A stretch of DNA of 64,000 bases from UBA2357 sp002344625 (GCA_937995335.1 CALKIH010000060.1:115910-179909); one strand, 5' to 3'; shown: positions 24,672-34,766, numbered from the stretch's first letter. Made by a program: numbers and translations. Notes: a model not told the origin generated them from the letters alone.

Positions 24672-25818
24672 CGTGCTCATCGTCGGCGCCGGACCGGTCG
24701 GTCTCGCGCTGGCGCTCGCGCTCCAGCACACCGGCCTGGCGATACGGGTGGCCGATGCCCGGCCGCTGGCCGCCGCGGCCGACGACCCGCGCACGCTCGC
24801 GCTATCGCATGGCACCCGCATCGCGCTCGAACAGCTGGGCGTGTGGTCGGGCCTGTCCGCCACCGCGATCACCACGATCCACGTCTCGCAGCAGGGCGGC
24901 TTCGGCCGCACCGTGATTCGTGCCCAGGAAGAAGGCGTGCCAGCGCTCGGCCATGTCGTGACGGCCGGCGCCCTCGCCCGGGCGCTACGGGCGCGCATCG
25001 ACAGTCCGAACGTCGAATTCGCCTACGGCACCGAAGTATCGACCACCGGGCCCGGCGCCCCGGACGGGACCACGATCGCACTGACGCCATGCGACGGCGC
25101 CGCATCAGCGATCAACTGCACGACCCGCCTGCTGGCGTGCGCCGAGGGCGGCCTGGCGGGGTCCGGCGCCGGCGTGGTCGAACACGACTACGCGCAGACC
25201 GCACTGATCGGATTCGCGAAGGCCGCAGGCGGGCACTGCAATACCGCGTTCGAACGCTTCACCCCCGAGGGCCCGCTCGCGCTGCTGCCCTGTGACGATG
25301 GCTACGCCCTGGTGCACGTCGTGGCGACGGCGCGCGCCGAAGCCTTGCGCAATCTCGATGCGCCAGCCTACCTGTCCGAGCTTCAGCGACACCTGGGCGG
25401 GCGCGTACGGCTCACCGAGGTCGGCGCACGCCTGTGCTACCCGCTGGCCCTGCGCTATCGCAAGGCCACGACAGCGGCCCGTACCATCTGGCTCGGCAAT
25501 GCCGCCCAGACCCTGCACCCGGTCGCGGGCCAGGGGTTCAATCTGGCCTTGCGCGATGTGCTGGCCCTGAGCCAGCGCCTGCTCCGGCACGGCGGCGATC
25601 CGGGCGATCCCGAACTGCTGGCGGACTACCGGCGCGCACGCCGGCTCGACCGTGCCGGCACCATCGGCTTCACCGACACCCTGGTCCGCACCTTCAGCAG
25701 CGATCTCGCGCCGCTGCGCCATCTGCGCGGCCTCGGTCTGTTCGCGCTCGACACGCTCCCGCCGCTGCGCAGCTTCGTCGCACGCCGCATGATGTTCGGC
25801 GCGCGCGTCTGGCCATGA
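24661..25818 (+). CDS. ubiH: FAD-dependent ubiquinone-biosynthesis hydroxylase
   Basis: A 385-residue flavoprotein monooxygenase of the UbiH/UbiF/UbiI group, adding ring hydroxyls during ubiquinone synthesis. The FAD motif G9-A-G-P-V-G14 opens the protein, DDPRTLALSHGTRIALEQLGVW is the conserved DxR-type second block, and the GNAAQTLHPVAGQGFNLALRDV FAD-ribityl motif lies near residue 280. Context directly after pepP favours UbiH, but sequence alone does not separate UbiH from its paralogues. Confidence 0.88.
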   Translation: MDHDVLIVGAGPVGLALALALQHTGLAIRVADARPLAAAADDPRTLALSHGTRIALEQLGVWSGLSATAITTIHVSQQGGFGRTVIRAQEEGVPALGHVVTAGALARALRARIDSPNVEFAYGTEVSTTGPGAPDGTTIALTPCDGAASAINCTTRLLACAEGGLAGSGAGVVEHDYAQTALIGFAKAAGGHCNTAFERFTPEGPLALLPCDDGYALVHVVATARAEALRNLDAPAYLSELQRHLGGRVRLTEVGARLCYPLALRYRKATTAARTIWLGNAAQTLHPVAGQGFNLALRDVLALSQRLLRHGGDPGDPELLADYRRARRLDRAGTIGFTDTLVRTFSSDLAPLRHLRGLGLFALDTLPPLRSFVARRMMFGARVWP

Positions 25819-25895
25819 TGCCCGCGCGTGTTGCAAAGCCGTGCAAAGCGCACGCTTGCGACGCGCGAGGACGCCATGGCCGGCCGCGTCTGGGT

Positions 25896-25901
25896 TAGAA
25901 T
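25896..25901 (+). promoter_or_regulatory. candidate dusB-fis promoter -10
   Basis: TAGAAT followed by CACGGC, 38 bases before the dusB ATG. The same TAGAATC-n-CGGC string occurs at 52409, where it precedes a tRNA gene. No good -35 is visible here. Confidence 0.4.
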
Positions 25902-25939
25902 CACGGCTTTTCCGCCGCGACAGCCTCGTCTTGCCGATC

Positions 25940-26962
25940 ATGCAGTTTGCCGGATTCACCCTGCGTAACAACCTTTTCGTCGCGCCGATGGCGGGCGTGA
26001 CCGATCGCCCGTTCCGCCAGCTGTGCAAGAAGCTCGGCGCCGGCGTGGCGGTTTCGGAAATGGTCACGTCGAATTCGCTTTTGTATGGCAGCGCCAAGAC
26101 CCTGCGGCGCGCCAACCACGACGGCGAGGTCGATCCGATCTCGGTGCAGATCGCCGGCGCCGACCCGCTGATGATGGCCGAGGCTGCGCGCCACAATGCC
26201 GACCGCGGCGCCCAGATCATCGACATCAACATGGGCTGCCCGGCCAAGAAGGTGTGCAACGTGATGGCCGGCTCGGCGCTGATGCAGGACGAACCGCTGG
26301 TCGCGCGCATTCTCGAAGCGGTGGTGAACGCGGTGCCGAACACCCCGGTGACCCTCAAGTTTCGCACCGGCTGGAATCGCCAGAATCGCAATGCGCCGCA
26401 GATCGCGCGCATTGCCGAACAAAGCGGCATCCGCGCCGTCGCGATTCATGGCCGCACCCGCGCCGACCAGTACATGGGCGAAGCCGAGTACGACACGATC
26501 GCGCTGGTCAAATCGCAGATCGGCATTCCGGTGATCGCCAATGGCGACATCGACACGCCCGAGAAGGCCAGATTCGTGCTCGACCATACCGGCGCCGACG
26601 GCGTGATGATCGGCCGCGCCGCCCAGGGCCGGCCGTGGATCTTCCGCGAGATCGAGCACTATCTCGCCACCGGCGCGCTATTGCCGCCGCCGCTGGTGTC
26701 CGAGATCCTGACGGTCTGCCGCGAGCACCTCACCGATCTGTATGCCTTCTACGGCGAGGAAACCGGGGTCAAGGTCGCGCGCAAGCACATCTCCTGGTAT
26801 ACCAAGGGCCTGATCGGCTCGGCGGGTTTCCGCCGCATGATGAATCAGCTCACCGACGTTCAATCGCAACTCGACGCGATCGACGAATTCTTCGGACGAC
26901 TCGCCGAACAGGACACCCGTCTTCGCTACGAGGACGACCTACCGCAGGAGCTCGCCGCATGA
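25940..26962 (+). CDS. dusB: tRNA-dihydrouridine synthase B
   Basis: A 340-residue flavoenzyme reducing specific uridines in the tRNA D-loop. The start QFAGFTLRNNLFVAPMAGVTDRPFR (spread over residues 2-26) is typical, and the catalytic Cys100 sits in INMGCPAKKV. The C-terminal helical domain begins near 245. It overlaps fis by 4 bases, the same dusB-fis arrangement as in E. coli, where both are driven by one growth-controlled promoter. Confidence 0.95.
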   Translation: MQFAGFTLRNNLFVAPMAGVTDRPFRQLCKKLGAGVAVSEMVTSNSLLYGSAKTLRRANHDGEVDPISVQIAGADPLMMAEAARHNADRGAQIIDINMGCPAKKVCNVMAGSALMQDEPLVARILEAVVNAVPNTPVTLKFRTGWNRQNRNAPQIARIAEQSGIRAVAIHGRTRADQYMGEAEYDTIALVKSQIGIPVIANGDIDTPEKARFVLDHTGADGVMIGRAAQGRPWIFREIEHYLATGALLPPPLVSEILTVCREHLTDLYAFYGEETGVKVARKHISWYTKGLIGSAGFRRMMNQLTDVQSQLDAIDEFFGRLAEQDTRLRYEDDLPQELAA

Positions 26963-27195
26963 GCCGCTCGAACGAGATCGCCGACTCCGTCAATCGCACC
27001 CTCGATCAGTATTTTCGCGACCTCGACGGCGAAAAACCGGCCGCGATCTACGACATGGTGATGCGTACGGTCGAACGCCCGCTGCTCGAATTCGTGCTGC
27101 GCCAGACCAATGGCAACCAGACCGCGGCGGCCGAGATCCTGGGCATCAACCGCAACACGCTGCGCCGCAAACTCACCGAGTACGAACTGCTCTGA
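26959..27195 (+). CDS. fis: DNA-binding protein Fis
   Basis: A 78-residue nucleoid protein and regulator. The C-terminal helix-turn-helix NQTAAAEILGINRNTLRRKL is clear. The N-terminus is about 20 residues shorter than the 98-residue E. coli Fis, which is usual in betaproteobacteria. ATG 26959 overlaps the dusB stop. Confidence 0.93.
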   Translation: MSRSNEIADSVNRTLDQYFRDLDGEKPAAIYDMVMRTVERPLLEFVLRQTNGNQTAAAEILGINRNTLRRKLTEYELL

Positions 27196-27268
27196 GCGCT
27201 CCCGCCGCTCGGACGTCTTCGGAATCCAGCCCCACCGCCTTCAAGTCACTTCGATAGCGATCGTCACG

Positions 27269-28849
27269 ATGAAAGTCTCCCAAGCCCTGATCAGTGTCTC
27301 CGATAAACGCGGCATCCTCGAATTCGCGCGCGGCCTCGACGCACTCGGCATCAAGCTGCTGTCGACCGGCGGCACCGCCGCATTGCTGCGCGACGCGGGC
27401 CTGCCGGTCACCGACGTGTCGGAGCACACCGGCTTTCCGGAGATGCTCGACGGCCGGGTCAAGACCCTGCACCCCACGGTGCACGGCGGCATTCTCGCGC
27501 GCCGCGACCTGCCCGAACACATGGACACGATTGCCGCGCATGGCATTTCGCGCATCGACCTGGTGGTGGTCAACCTCTACCCGTTCCAGCAGACCATCGC
27601 CCGGCCCGACTGCTCGCTCGAGGACGCGATCGAGAACATCGACATCGGCGGTCCGACCATGGTCAGGGCCGCGGCCAAGAACCATGGTGGCGCGGCCGGC
27701 GGCGTCGGCGTCGTCACCGCGCCCGAAGACTACACAGCGATTCTCGCGGAGCTCGCAAGCAATGCCGGCGCGCTGTCGGCCGCCACACGCTTCCGCCTCG
27801 CGGTCAAGGCCTTCACGCATACCGCCCGCTACGACAGCGCGATCTCGAACCATCTCACGGCACTGGCCGACGACGGGTCGAAGAAGGCCTTTCCAGACAG
27901 TTTCCAGATCGCCTTCGACAAGGTCCAGGATCTGCGCTACGGCGAAAACCCGCATCAGCAGGCCGCTTTCTATCGCGAGCCGAACGCACCGGAAGGCAGC
28001 ATCGCCGCCTATCGCCAGTTGCAGGGTAAGGCACTTTCGTACAACAACATCGCCGATGCCGATGCCGCCTGGGAATGTGTCAAGGCCTTCGACACGGCGG
28101 AAACGGCGTGCGTGATCGTCAAGCATGCGAACCCCTGTGGCGTGGCCCTCGGCGAGACCCCGGTCGGCGCCTATCGCAAGGCTTTCTCCACCGACCCGAC
28201 CTCGGCGTTCGGCGGCATCATCGCGTTCAATAGCACCGTCGACCGTGCCGCGGCCGAAGCCGTAGCCGCACAGTTTCTCGAAGTCCTGATCGCACCGGCC
28301 TACACCGACGACGCGCTCGCCCTGCTGGCGGCAAAGCAGAACGTGCGCGTGCTGGTGTGCGCGCTGGGCAAGTCGGCGGCGGGCACCCTAGATTACAAAC
28401 GTGTGGGCGGCGGCATTCTGGTGCAGAGCGCCGACGCGACCACCGTCTTGCCCTCGGAACTCAAGATCGTCACCAAGCGGGCACCGACTCCGGCCGAACT
28501 GGCCGACCTGAGGTTCGCGTGGCAGGTGGCCAAGTACGTCAAATCCAACGCCATCGTGTACTGCCGCGACCGGATGACGGTCGGCGTCGGCGCGGGCCAG
28601 ATGAGCCGGGTCGACTCCGCCCGCATCGCGGCGATCAAGGCCGAGAATGCCGGCCTCACCGTCCGGGGTTCGGTCGTGGCGTCCGACGCCTTCTTCCCGT
28701 TTCGCGACGGGCTGGACGTGCTCGCCAAGGCGGGCGCAACCGCCGTGATCCAGCCCGGCGGCTCGATGCGCGACGCCGAGGTCATCGCCGCGGCCGACGA
28801 GCAGGACATCGCAATGGTGCTGACCGGCTTCCGCCATTTCCGGCACTGA
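27269..28849 (+). CDS. purH: bifunctional AICAR formyltransferase/IMP cyclohydrolase
   Basis: A 526-residue enzyme for the last two steps of IMP synthesis. The N-terminal MGS-like cyclohydrolase domain is about 1-150 (ALISVSDKRGI, LLSTGGTAALL, TLHPTVHGGIL). The formyltransferase domain occupies the rest, with the catalytic KHANPCGVALG block. Length matches E. coli PurH (529). ATG 27269 begins the conserved region and follows fis by 73 bases; purD follows 74 bases later. Confidence 0.96.
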   Translation: MKVSQALISVSDKRGILEFARGLDALGIKLLSTGGTAALLRDAGLPVTDVSEHTGFPEMLDGRVKTLHPTVHGGILARRDLPEHMDTIAAHGISRIDLVVVNLYPFQQTIARPDCSLEDAIENIDIGGPTMVRAAAKNHGGAAGGVGVVTAPEDYTAILAELASNAGALSAATRFRLAVKAFTHTARYDSAISNHLTALADDGSKKAFPDSFQIAFDKVQDLRYGENPHQQAAFYREPNAPEGSIAAYRQLQGKALSYNNIADADAAWECVKAFDTAETACVIVKHANPCGVALGETPVGAYRKAFSTDPTSAFGGIIAFNSTVDRAAAEAVAAQFLEVLIAPAYTDDALALLAAKQNVRVLVCALGKSAAGTLDYKRVGGGILVQSADATTVLPSELKIVTKRAPTPAELADLRFAWQVAKYVKSNAIVYCRDRMTVGVGAGQMSRVDSARIAAIKAENAGLTVRGSVVASDAFFPFRDGLDVLAKAGATAVIQPGGSMRDAEVIAAADEQDIAMVLTGFRHFRH

Positions 28850-28923
28850 TCCAGCCTCGCGGGCGCGGCGGCCTCGCGGCCGGGCGCCCTTGTAACGTAT
28901 TGTCATATGTGGCGCGATTCGAC

Positions 28924-30201
28924 ATGAAAGTACTTGTTATTGGCTCGGGCGGACGTGAACACGCGATGGCGTGGAAGCTCGCTCATTCGCCCAAGGTCAC
29001 CCGGGTGCTCGTCGCGCCCGGCAACGCGGGGACGGCGCACGAAGCCTTGGTCGAGAATGTCCCGGTCACCAAGGTTTCGGAGTTGGTCGACCTGGCCCGC
29101 CGTGAGCATGTCCAGTTCACGGTGGTCGGCCCGGAGGCGCCGTTGGCGGCCGGCGTGGTCGACGCGTTTCAGGCAGCCGGGCTGCGCATCTTCGGCCCGA
29201 CCCGGGGGGCGGCGCAACTCGAAAGCTCGAAGGATTTCGCCAAGCGTTTCCTCAGCCGCCATGGCATTCCGACCGCACGCTATCAGACCTTTGCGGACCC
29301 GGTCGCGGCCCATGCCTACCTCGACGCGAACGGCGCGCCGATCGTCATCAAGGCCGATGGTCTCGCAGCCGGAAAAGGCGTGGTCGTCGCCCAGACACTG
29401 GCCGAGGCGCATGCCGCGATCGACCAGATGCTGGTCGACAACCGCATGGGCGACGCCGGCGCGCGCGTCGTGATCGAAGAGTTCATGCACGGCGAAGAGG
29501 CCAGCTTCATCGTCATGGCCGATGGCCGCAACGTTTTGGCCCTCGCCACCAGCCAGGACCACAAGCGCCTGCTCGACAACGATCAAGGCCCCAACACCGG
29601 TGGCATGGGCGCGTATTCGCCGGCACCGGTCGTGACACCGGAGATCCATGCGCGCGTGATGCGCGAGATCATTCATCCGACACTTGCCGGCATGAGCGCC
29701 GAGGGCCTCGCCTACACCGGCTTCCTGTACGCCGGCCTGATGATAGACGCCGCCGGCCAGCCGCGGGTCGTGGAGTTCAACTGCCGCCTGGGCGACCCGG
29801 AGACTCAACCGATCCTGATGCGGCTCAAGACCGATCTGGCGGATCTGCTCGAAGCCGGCATCGACGGGCGACTCGACGAGATCGAGGCGGAATGGGACCG
29901 CCGGATCGCCCTTGGTGTCGTGCTCGCCGCGCACAACTATCCCAACACCCCGCGCCAGGGCGACGTGATCACCGGCTTGCCCACGCACCCGCGGGAAGAC
30001 GTGCATGTCTTTCATGCCGGTACGGCACTCCAGGGAAATGACGTCGTGAGCGCCGGCGGGCGGGTTCTCTGCGTCACCGCCCTGGGCGACAACATCCGTC
30101 ATGCGCAAAAGGCCGCCTACGATGTGGCCGACGCCATCGTGTTCGACGGGCGCCAGTACCGGCGCGACATCGGCTTCCGCGCGGTCGCGCGCAAGAACTG
30201 A
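28924..30201 (+). CDS. purD: phosphoribosylamine-glycine ligase
   Basis: A 425-residue ATP-grasp enzyme, GAR synthetase, adding glycine to phosphoribosylamine. The N-terminal MKVLVIGSGGREHA motif, the grasp-domain AAGKGVVVA loop, EEFMHGEEASF, and NTGGMGAYSPAP are intact, and VEFNCRLGDPETQ holds the metal ligands. It starts at ATG 28924, where the conserved N-terminus begins. It probably shares a transcript with purH. Confidence 0.96.
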   Translation: MKVLVIGSGGREHAMAWKLAHSPKVTRVLVAPGNAGTAHEALVENVPVTKVSELVDLARREHVQFTVVGPEAPLAAGVVDAFQAAGLRIFGPTRGAAQLESSKDFAKRFLSRHGIPTARYQTFADPVAAHAYLDANGAPIVIKADGLAAGKGVVVAQTLAEAHAAIDQMLVDNRMGDAGARVVIEEFMHGEEASFIVMADGRNVLALATSQDHKRLLDNDQGPNTGGMGAYSPAPVVTPEIHARVMREIIHPTLAGMSAEGLAYTGFLYAGLMIDAAGQPRVVEFNCRLGDPETQPILMRLKTDLADLLEAGIDGRLDEIEAEWDRRIALGVVLAAHNYPNTPRQGDVITGLPTHPREDVHVFHAGTALQGNDVVSAGGRVLCVTALGDNIRHAQKAAYDVADAIVFDGRQYRRDIGFRAVARKN

Positions 30202-30233
30202 CCCGGCCACGGCAAGCGGCCGGAGCACGAGGT

Positions 30234-30258
30234 AGCCCGGGACGCTCCCGGCCGGGCT
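30234..30258. terminator. hairpin between purD and hemF
   Basis: Arms agcccgg (30234-30240) and ccgggct (30252-30258) in a very GC-rich stretch after purD. No T-tract follows, so it may attenuate rather than end transcription. Confidence 0.3.
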
Positions 30259-30336
30259 CCGATCGCCCCGCCGCACGGCCGCCCCGGCACGCCCCCGGAC
30301 CGGACCTGAACCTCCCGCCTGCAAGGACGATATCGA

Positions 30337-31251
30337 ATGGATGCAGACATCTTGGCGGTCAAGACCTATTTCACGGGTCTCCAGCAGCGCATCGTTGCCG
30401 CACTCGAGGAGTTCGACGGCCACGCGTTTCGCAGCGATGGCTGGACGCGCCCCGCCGGCGGCGGAGGCTTGAGCCGGGTAATCGAAGAGGGTGATTTCTT
30501 CGAACGCGGCGGAGTCAATTTTTCGCATGTCAGCGGCGGCGCGATGCCCGCCTCGGCGACGGCCCATCGGCCCGAGCTCGCTGGACGCAGTTTCGAAGCG
30601 GTGGGCGTGTCACTGGTATTGCATCCGCGCAACCCCTACTGCCCCACCGTGCATATGAACGTGCGCTTTTTCATCGCCAGCGCGCCCGATGCCAAGCCGG
30701 TATGGTGGTTCGGCGGGGGCATGGATCTCACCCCGTACTATGGATTCGAGGAGGATGTGGCGCACTTCCACGGCTGCTGCCGACGCGCCGTCATACCCTT
30801 TGGCGGCGAGGCCGAGTATCGCCGCCTGAAGGCGTGGTGCGACCGCTACTTCCATCTCAAGCACCGTAACGAGCCGCGCGGCGTCGGCGGCCTGTTCTTC
30901 GACGATCTCGGCGCCGACGGTAAGACCGATTTCGACACTGCATTCGGACTGACACGCAGCGTCGGAGACGCATTCATCGACGCCTATCTACCCATCGCCA
31001 CACGTCGCAGGGCACTCGCCTACGGCGAGCGCGAGCGCGACTTCCAGGCCTACCGGCGCGGACGATACGTCGAGTTCAATCTGGTATTCGACCGCGGCAC
31101 GCTATTCGGGCTGCAATCGGGCGGACGGACCGAATCGATCCTGATGTCGCTACCGCCGATCGTGAAATGGCGCTACGACTGGGCCCCCGAACCCGGTTCG
31201 GCCGAAGCGCGCCTGTACGAGGTATTCCTGCAGCAGCGCGACTGGGCCTGA
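30337..31251 (+). CDS. hemF: oxygen-dependent coproporphyrinogen III oxidase
   Basis: A 304-residue HemF, converting coproporphyrinogen III to protoporphyrinogen IX using oxygen. The family blocks RVIEEGDFFERGGVNFSHV, NPYCPTVHMNVRFF, WWFGGGMDLTPYYGFEED and RGRYVEFNLVFDRGTLFGLQSGGR (taken as separate motifs) are intact. Length equals that of E. coli HemF within a few residues. AAGGAC lies before the ATG. The next gene, hemY, ends 107 bases away on the opposite strand. Confidence 0.96.
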   Translation: MDADILAVKTYFTGLQQRIVAALEEFDGHAFRSDGWTRPAGGGGLSRVIEEGDFFERGGVNFSHVSGGAMPASATAHRPELAGRSFEAVGVSLVLHPRNPYCPTVHMNVRFFIASAPDAKPVWWFGGGMDLTPYYGFEEDVAHFHGCCRRAVIPFGGEAEYRRLKAWCDRYFHLKHRNEPRGVGGLFFDDLGADGKTDFDTAFGLTRSVGDAFIDAYLPIATRRRALAYGERERDFQAYRRGRYVEFNLVFDRGTLFGLQSGGRTESILMSLPPIVKWRYDWAPEPGSAEARLYEVFLQQRDWA

Positions 31252-31358
31252 CCGGACACGACTGCCTGCCGGCCCCGCAGACCGCGGCGGGGACTCGCAC
31301 CCGCCGGGCCGGCACGCACTGGCGCATGCGCGCCGCCCCGCGGACTACTGATTACTCA

Positions 31359-32540
31359 TCAGACCACGATCGCGAGACGCGCCGCGTCGCGGTAGTGCAC
31401 CGCCGCCTCCGCCCCGCGCCCCAGGGCCGCCATCAGATCACCGAGCGCGAGCCGAACGTCGGCCGAAGGCTGGAGGCGCTGCGAATGCTCCAGATAACTC
31501 TGCGCCTTGCCCCAGATCTGCGCCGCCATGCACTGACGTCCGAGCGAAAACAGCAAACCGGCATCATCCGGATGATCCACGAGCCAGCGCTCCCCTTTGG
31601 CCAACGCATCGCCAGCCTCTTCGGCCTGCCCTGAACAGAGCACGTACTTCCGGGCAAGCGCGCTGTCCCAGTTGGCATCGAGCAGGCGTTCCACCACCCG
31701 GCGCGCCACCGCACCCTGCCCCGCAGCCGCGAGCAACGGTAACGCCTGGCTGACGAACTCGGGGTCGGCGAGCTCGTCCTTGCCCAATTTACGCCAGTGA
31801 TCCAGTTGCAGCTCAGGCCGGCTGACGAGCGCGCGCAAGTCTTCGATATGCGCCTGCCGGAGCAGCGGTCGCGCCTGCTCGGCGGTGATCGCTTTGTTGC
31901 TGGTCAGTTGCCCGATCGTCTCGCGCACATCGCCCCAGCGACCTTCGGCCCGGGCCAGGTCGAGCGCAAGGCGCAAGGCACTCGTGCTGCGATGATCCGT
32001 GTCACGGAGCGCCTGCAGGGATTTGCCCGCCGACGCCAAGTCACCATCCTCTATCGCCAGCTCGGCGCCGGTGAGCAGGCCTGCGATCCGGCCTTCACGC
32101 GGCTCGGCCGCACGTGCCATCCACTGGCGGTAACTCTTGTCGTCGTTCAAGGCATGGGCCGCCCGTGCCGCGACCAGCGCCGCGACGGGCGACTCGTCAC
32201 CGGATGCATAGGCGATCCTGGCCTGCCGGAGCGAATCGCTGAAACGCCCCTCGAAAAGGGCTTGCAACGCATCGCGCATCGAACGGAAGGCCTTGTCCTG
32301 CCTGCGGCGCGCCCGCGACAACCCGACCCGCCCCGGCAGATCCATCGCGCGCGACACCACGCGGGTCAGACCATAGGCCGCGATGAAGCCGAACAGCAGG
32401 ACCAGAATCGCCAGATTGAGCGACACCTGTGCCCGCCACGGCGGGAACACGACCAACATGTAGCCGCTGTTCGCATCCGCGAGCATCGCGACGCCGACGG
32501 CAAACGCGAAGATCGCAATTACCCAAAGCAATGAGCGCAT
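31359..32540 (-). CDS. hemY: HemY-type heme-biosynthesis associated membrane protein
   Basis: A 393-residue proteobacterial HemY (not the protoporphyrinogen oxidase of the same name). Two N-terminal membrane helices (about 4-22 and 40-62) precede a long TPR-like helical domain facing the periplasm or cytoplasm. It follows hemX by 9 bases. The hemCDXY order is conserved, but the biochemical role remains unsettled. Confidence 0.88.
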   Translation of the reverse strand: MRSLLWVIAIFAFAVGVAMLADANSGYMLVVFPPWRAQVSLNLAILVLLFGFIAAYGLTRVVSRAMDLPGRVGLSRARRRQDKAFRSMRDALQALFEGRFSDSLRQARIAYASGDESPVAALVAARAAHALNDDKSYRQWMARAAEPREGRIAGLLTGAELAIEDGDLASAGKSLQALRDTDHRSTSALRLALDLARAEGRWGDVRETIGQLTSNKAITAEQARPLLRQAHIEDLRALVSRPELQLDHWRKLGKDELADPEFVSQALPLLAAAGQGAVARRVVERLLDANWDSALARKYVLCSGQAEEAGDALAKGERWLVDHPDDAGLLFSLGRQCMAAQIWGKAQSYLEHSQRLQPSADVRLALGDLMAALGRGAEAAVHYRDAARLAIVV

Positions 32541-32549
32541 GGCCTGTCC

Positions 32550-33944
32550 TCACCGATTGGCGTCTGCGGAGCCGGACCCCGCATCGCTGTTCGTCTGCGG
32601 CGCTCCCGGCCTGATGGCCGGCGTCCTGGCCTGCACGATGCGCAACGCGGCAAACGTATCCTCCAGCGTCGGCGGCTGCGCGCTGATCGACTGTTTCTCG
32701 AGCTCGGTCAGGTCTGCGATCGCGCGCACGACCTCTTCCTCACGCGTATCGAAATAACGCTCGATCCAGGCGCGCGCCTGTGCGAGATCGGCGCTGAAAG
32801 TACGCCCGTCCCGGGCCAGCAGCGCCAGGCGCGCGGTCAGCAGGCGAATCTTGACGTTCTCGCGCAGGAAGGTGCTTTGTGCCGGCGCGAGCAGGGCCGG
32901 ATCGACATGATCCAGCCGTTCGAGCCTGATCATGCGCCGTACCTCGTCCCACATGTCGGCCGCCAGCGCGCGCATGTAACCGGTCGCCTGCTCCACCACA
33001 CCCGCCTCGGCATCGGTCACGACCGGTTCGGCCGGTTTGCCGATCGCAGCGCTCTCGCTCAGCGAGAACTCGTAGGCGAGCGGCAGCGTATCGACCTTGG
33101 CCAGGAGAATCTCGAGCCTCAGCGCCAAGCCGGATACATCCACCCGCGGATGCGCACGGACGGTATCCAGATCCTTGATCAACGCACGGCGGAGGGCTTG
33201 CAGATGCGCCTGATCGGGCATGGCCAGGCGCGCATCGGCACCTTCGAGGGCGATCAGCGCCGCCTCGAAATTCCCGGCCAGTTGAAGCTGCTGGGCGGCG
33301 ATGTTGATGGCTTGCTCGACTTCGGCCAGCACCTGGTCGCTGCGCGAACGCGAATACTCGAGGTACAGGGCCTCGAGCGCGGCGGCCTGACCCTCGGTCG
33401 CGGCCAGCTTGGCATCGAACCCGCCCAGCCGCCCCTGGATCGCAGCCGCCGTCTCCTGGTTCTGGCGCGCCAGCGCGCGTACTTCGGCGACCATGACATC
33501 GGCCCCGGTCAGGCGTTGCGCCAGTTCACCGCGCAGTTCCTTGGCTACGAGACGCTGCTCCCAAACCTGCCAACCACTCAGCGCCGCGACGACCAATGCG
33601 GCACCGGAGAGTACCAGCGGCACGCGGCTCGGCGCCGCGCCGACCGGCTGCAGTGGCGCGGAAGTCGGCGGAGACGCCTCGGGCCCCGCCTCGGCAGGCG
33701 CCTTGTCGGCGCGCTCGGGCGAAACCGCCCCCTCCTCGCGCACCTCGGCAGCAGGCTCCGGCGATTCTCCCTCCTTGCCTTCGCCAGGCTTGCCAACCTC
33801 GGCCGGCCCGGGTTCGGCGTTGGCCTCGACGTCCTTCGAAAGACCGACCACCTCGGGTGTGGCGGGCATGTCGCCAGCCTCGGACGCCTTGTCGGGCTTG
33901 CCGGAAAGCGGAGGCTGAGTGAGCGCGGGTTTCTCTTTTTTCAT
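32550..33944 (-). CDS. hemX: HemX family membrane protein
   Basis: A 464-residue protein annotated as HemX or uroporphyrinogen-III C-methyltransferase-like, though methyltransferase motifs are absent. Residues 1-105 are a low-complexity Pro/Glu/Ala-rich cytoplasmic tail. One membrane helix follows (VPLVLSGAALVVAALSGW, about 106-125), then a coiled-coil and helical periplasmic domain to the end. I use ATG 33944; a GTG at 33950 would add two residues. It sits between hemD and hemY and is tightly spaced with both. Confidence 0.85.
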   Translation of the reverse strand: MKKEKPALTQPPLSGKPDKASEAGDMPATPEVVGLSKDVEANAEPGPAEVGKPGEGKEGESPEPAAEVREEGAVSPERADKAPAEAGPEASPPTSAPLQPVGAAPSRVPLVLSGAALVVAALSGWQVWEQRLVAKELRGELAQRLTGADVMVAEVRALARQNQETAAAIQGRLGGFDAKLAATEGQAAALEALYLEYSRSRSDQVLAEVEQAINIAAQQLQLAGNFEAALIALEGADARLAMPDQAHLQALRRALIKDLDTVRAHPRVDVSGLALRLEILLAKVDTLPLAYEFSLSESAAIGKPAEPVVTDAEAGVVEQATGYMRALAADMWDEVRRMIRLERLDHVDPALLAPAQSTFLRENVKIRLLTARLALLARDGRTFSADLAQARAWIERYFDTREEEVVRAIADLTELEKQSISAQPPTLEDTFAALRIVQARTPAIRPGAPQTNSDAGSGSADANR

Positions 33945-33954
33945 GTGCACGAGT

Positions 33955-34755
33955 TTAACCGGAAGTGGTTGAAAGTTGCGACTCGAGAGCGTGGACCAGC
34001 CCCTCGTCCCCCGGGCCGGTGTCGAACACCGACTCGAATCCTGCCTCCTGCGCCAACGCCGCTATCCGGTGATGCGCAGCAAAAACCGGAACATGGCACA
34101 GGCTCCCGATGCCTTCCGGGCCGAGCAGCAAAACGAAATTCCGCAAACCTTCGCTGCTGGTCAGGGTAATGGCATCGAGCATTCCGGCCGCGGCCATTGC
34201 CACCAGCGCACGCGGATCTCCGCTCGGAAACTTGCGTTGATAGCACACGACATGCTCGACGCGGGCGCCGCGTTCGCGCAGCACCTCGCCAAGGTGCTCG
34301 CGCCCGCCGTTGCCGCGAAAGACGATCACGCGCCGGCCGTACACCGACGCAGGCGCAAACTCCGGCAGCGCCAGCACTGCCTCACTGTCGAAACCTTGCC
34401 CGGGTGCGATCACGCGATCGAAGCCGAAACGCTTCAGGCAGCGCTCGCTGCCCTTTCCGACCGTCGCCACGGCCAATCCGGAAGGCCATTCGCGCCGCGC
34501 GAGCAAAAACGTGAGGGCATGCTCGACCGCGTTCGCGCTGACGAAAAAAGCCAGATCGAAAGCATCGAGACGCGCACTCACATCGATGAACGCAGCCTGG
34601 TCCTCACAGGGACCGATCTCGATCAGGGGAAAACACTCGGGCACTCCGCCGCGCGCGCGAATCGCCGCGCACAAGGCTTGCGATTGCGCCGCGGGCCGGG
34701 TGACCAGAACACGCTTGCCCGCGAGGCTGGACGGGGCGGCGGCGCACGCACTCAT
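33955..34755 (-). CDS. hemD: uroporphyrinogen-III synthase
   Basis: A 266-residue HemD, cyclising hydroxymethylbilane with inversion of ring D. The family is weakly conserved, but LAGKRVLVTRPAAQSQ at the start, CFPLIEIGP, the YQRKFP region and ITLTSSEGLRNF are recognisable. It is immediately downstream of hemC (11-base gap) and upstream of hemX. Confidence 0.9.
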   Translation of the reverse strand: MSACAAAPSSLAGKRVLVTRPAAQSQALCAAIRARGGVPECFPLIEIGPCEDQAAFIDVSARLDAFDLAFFVSANAVEHALTFLLARREWPSGLAVATVGKGSERCLKRFGFDRVIAPGQGFDSEAVLALPEFAPASVYGRRVIVFRGNGGREHLGEVLRERGARVEHVVCYQRKFPSGDPRALVAMAAAGMLDAITLTSSEGLRNFVLLLGPEGIGSLCHVPVFAAHHRIAALAQEAGFESVFDTGPGDEGLVHALESQLSTTSG

Positions 34756-34766
34756 CGCAATCGGCC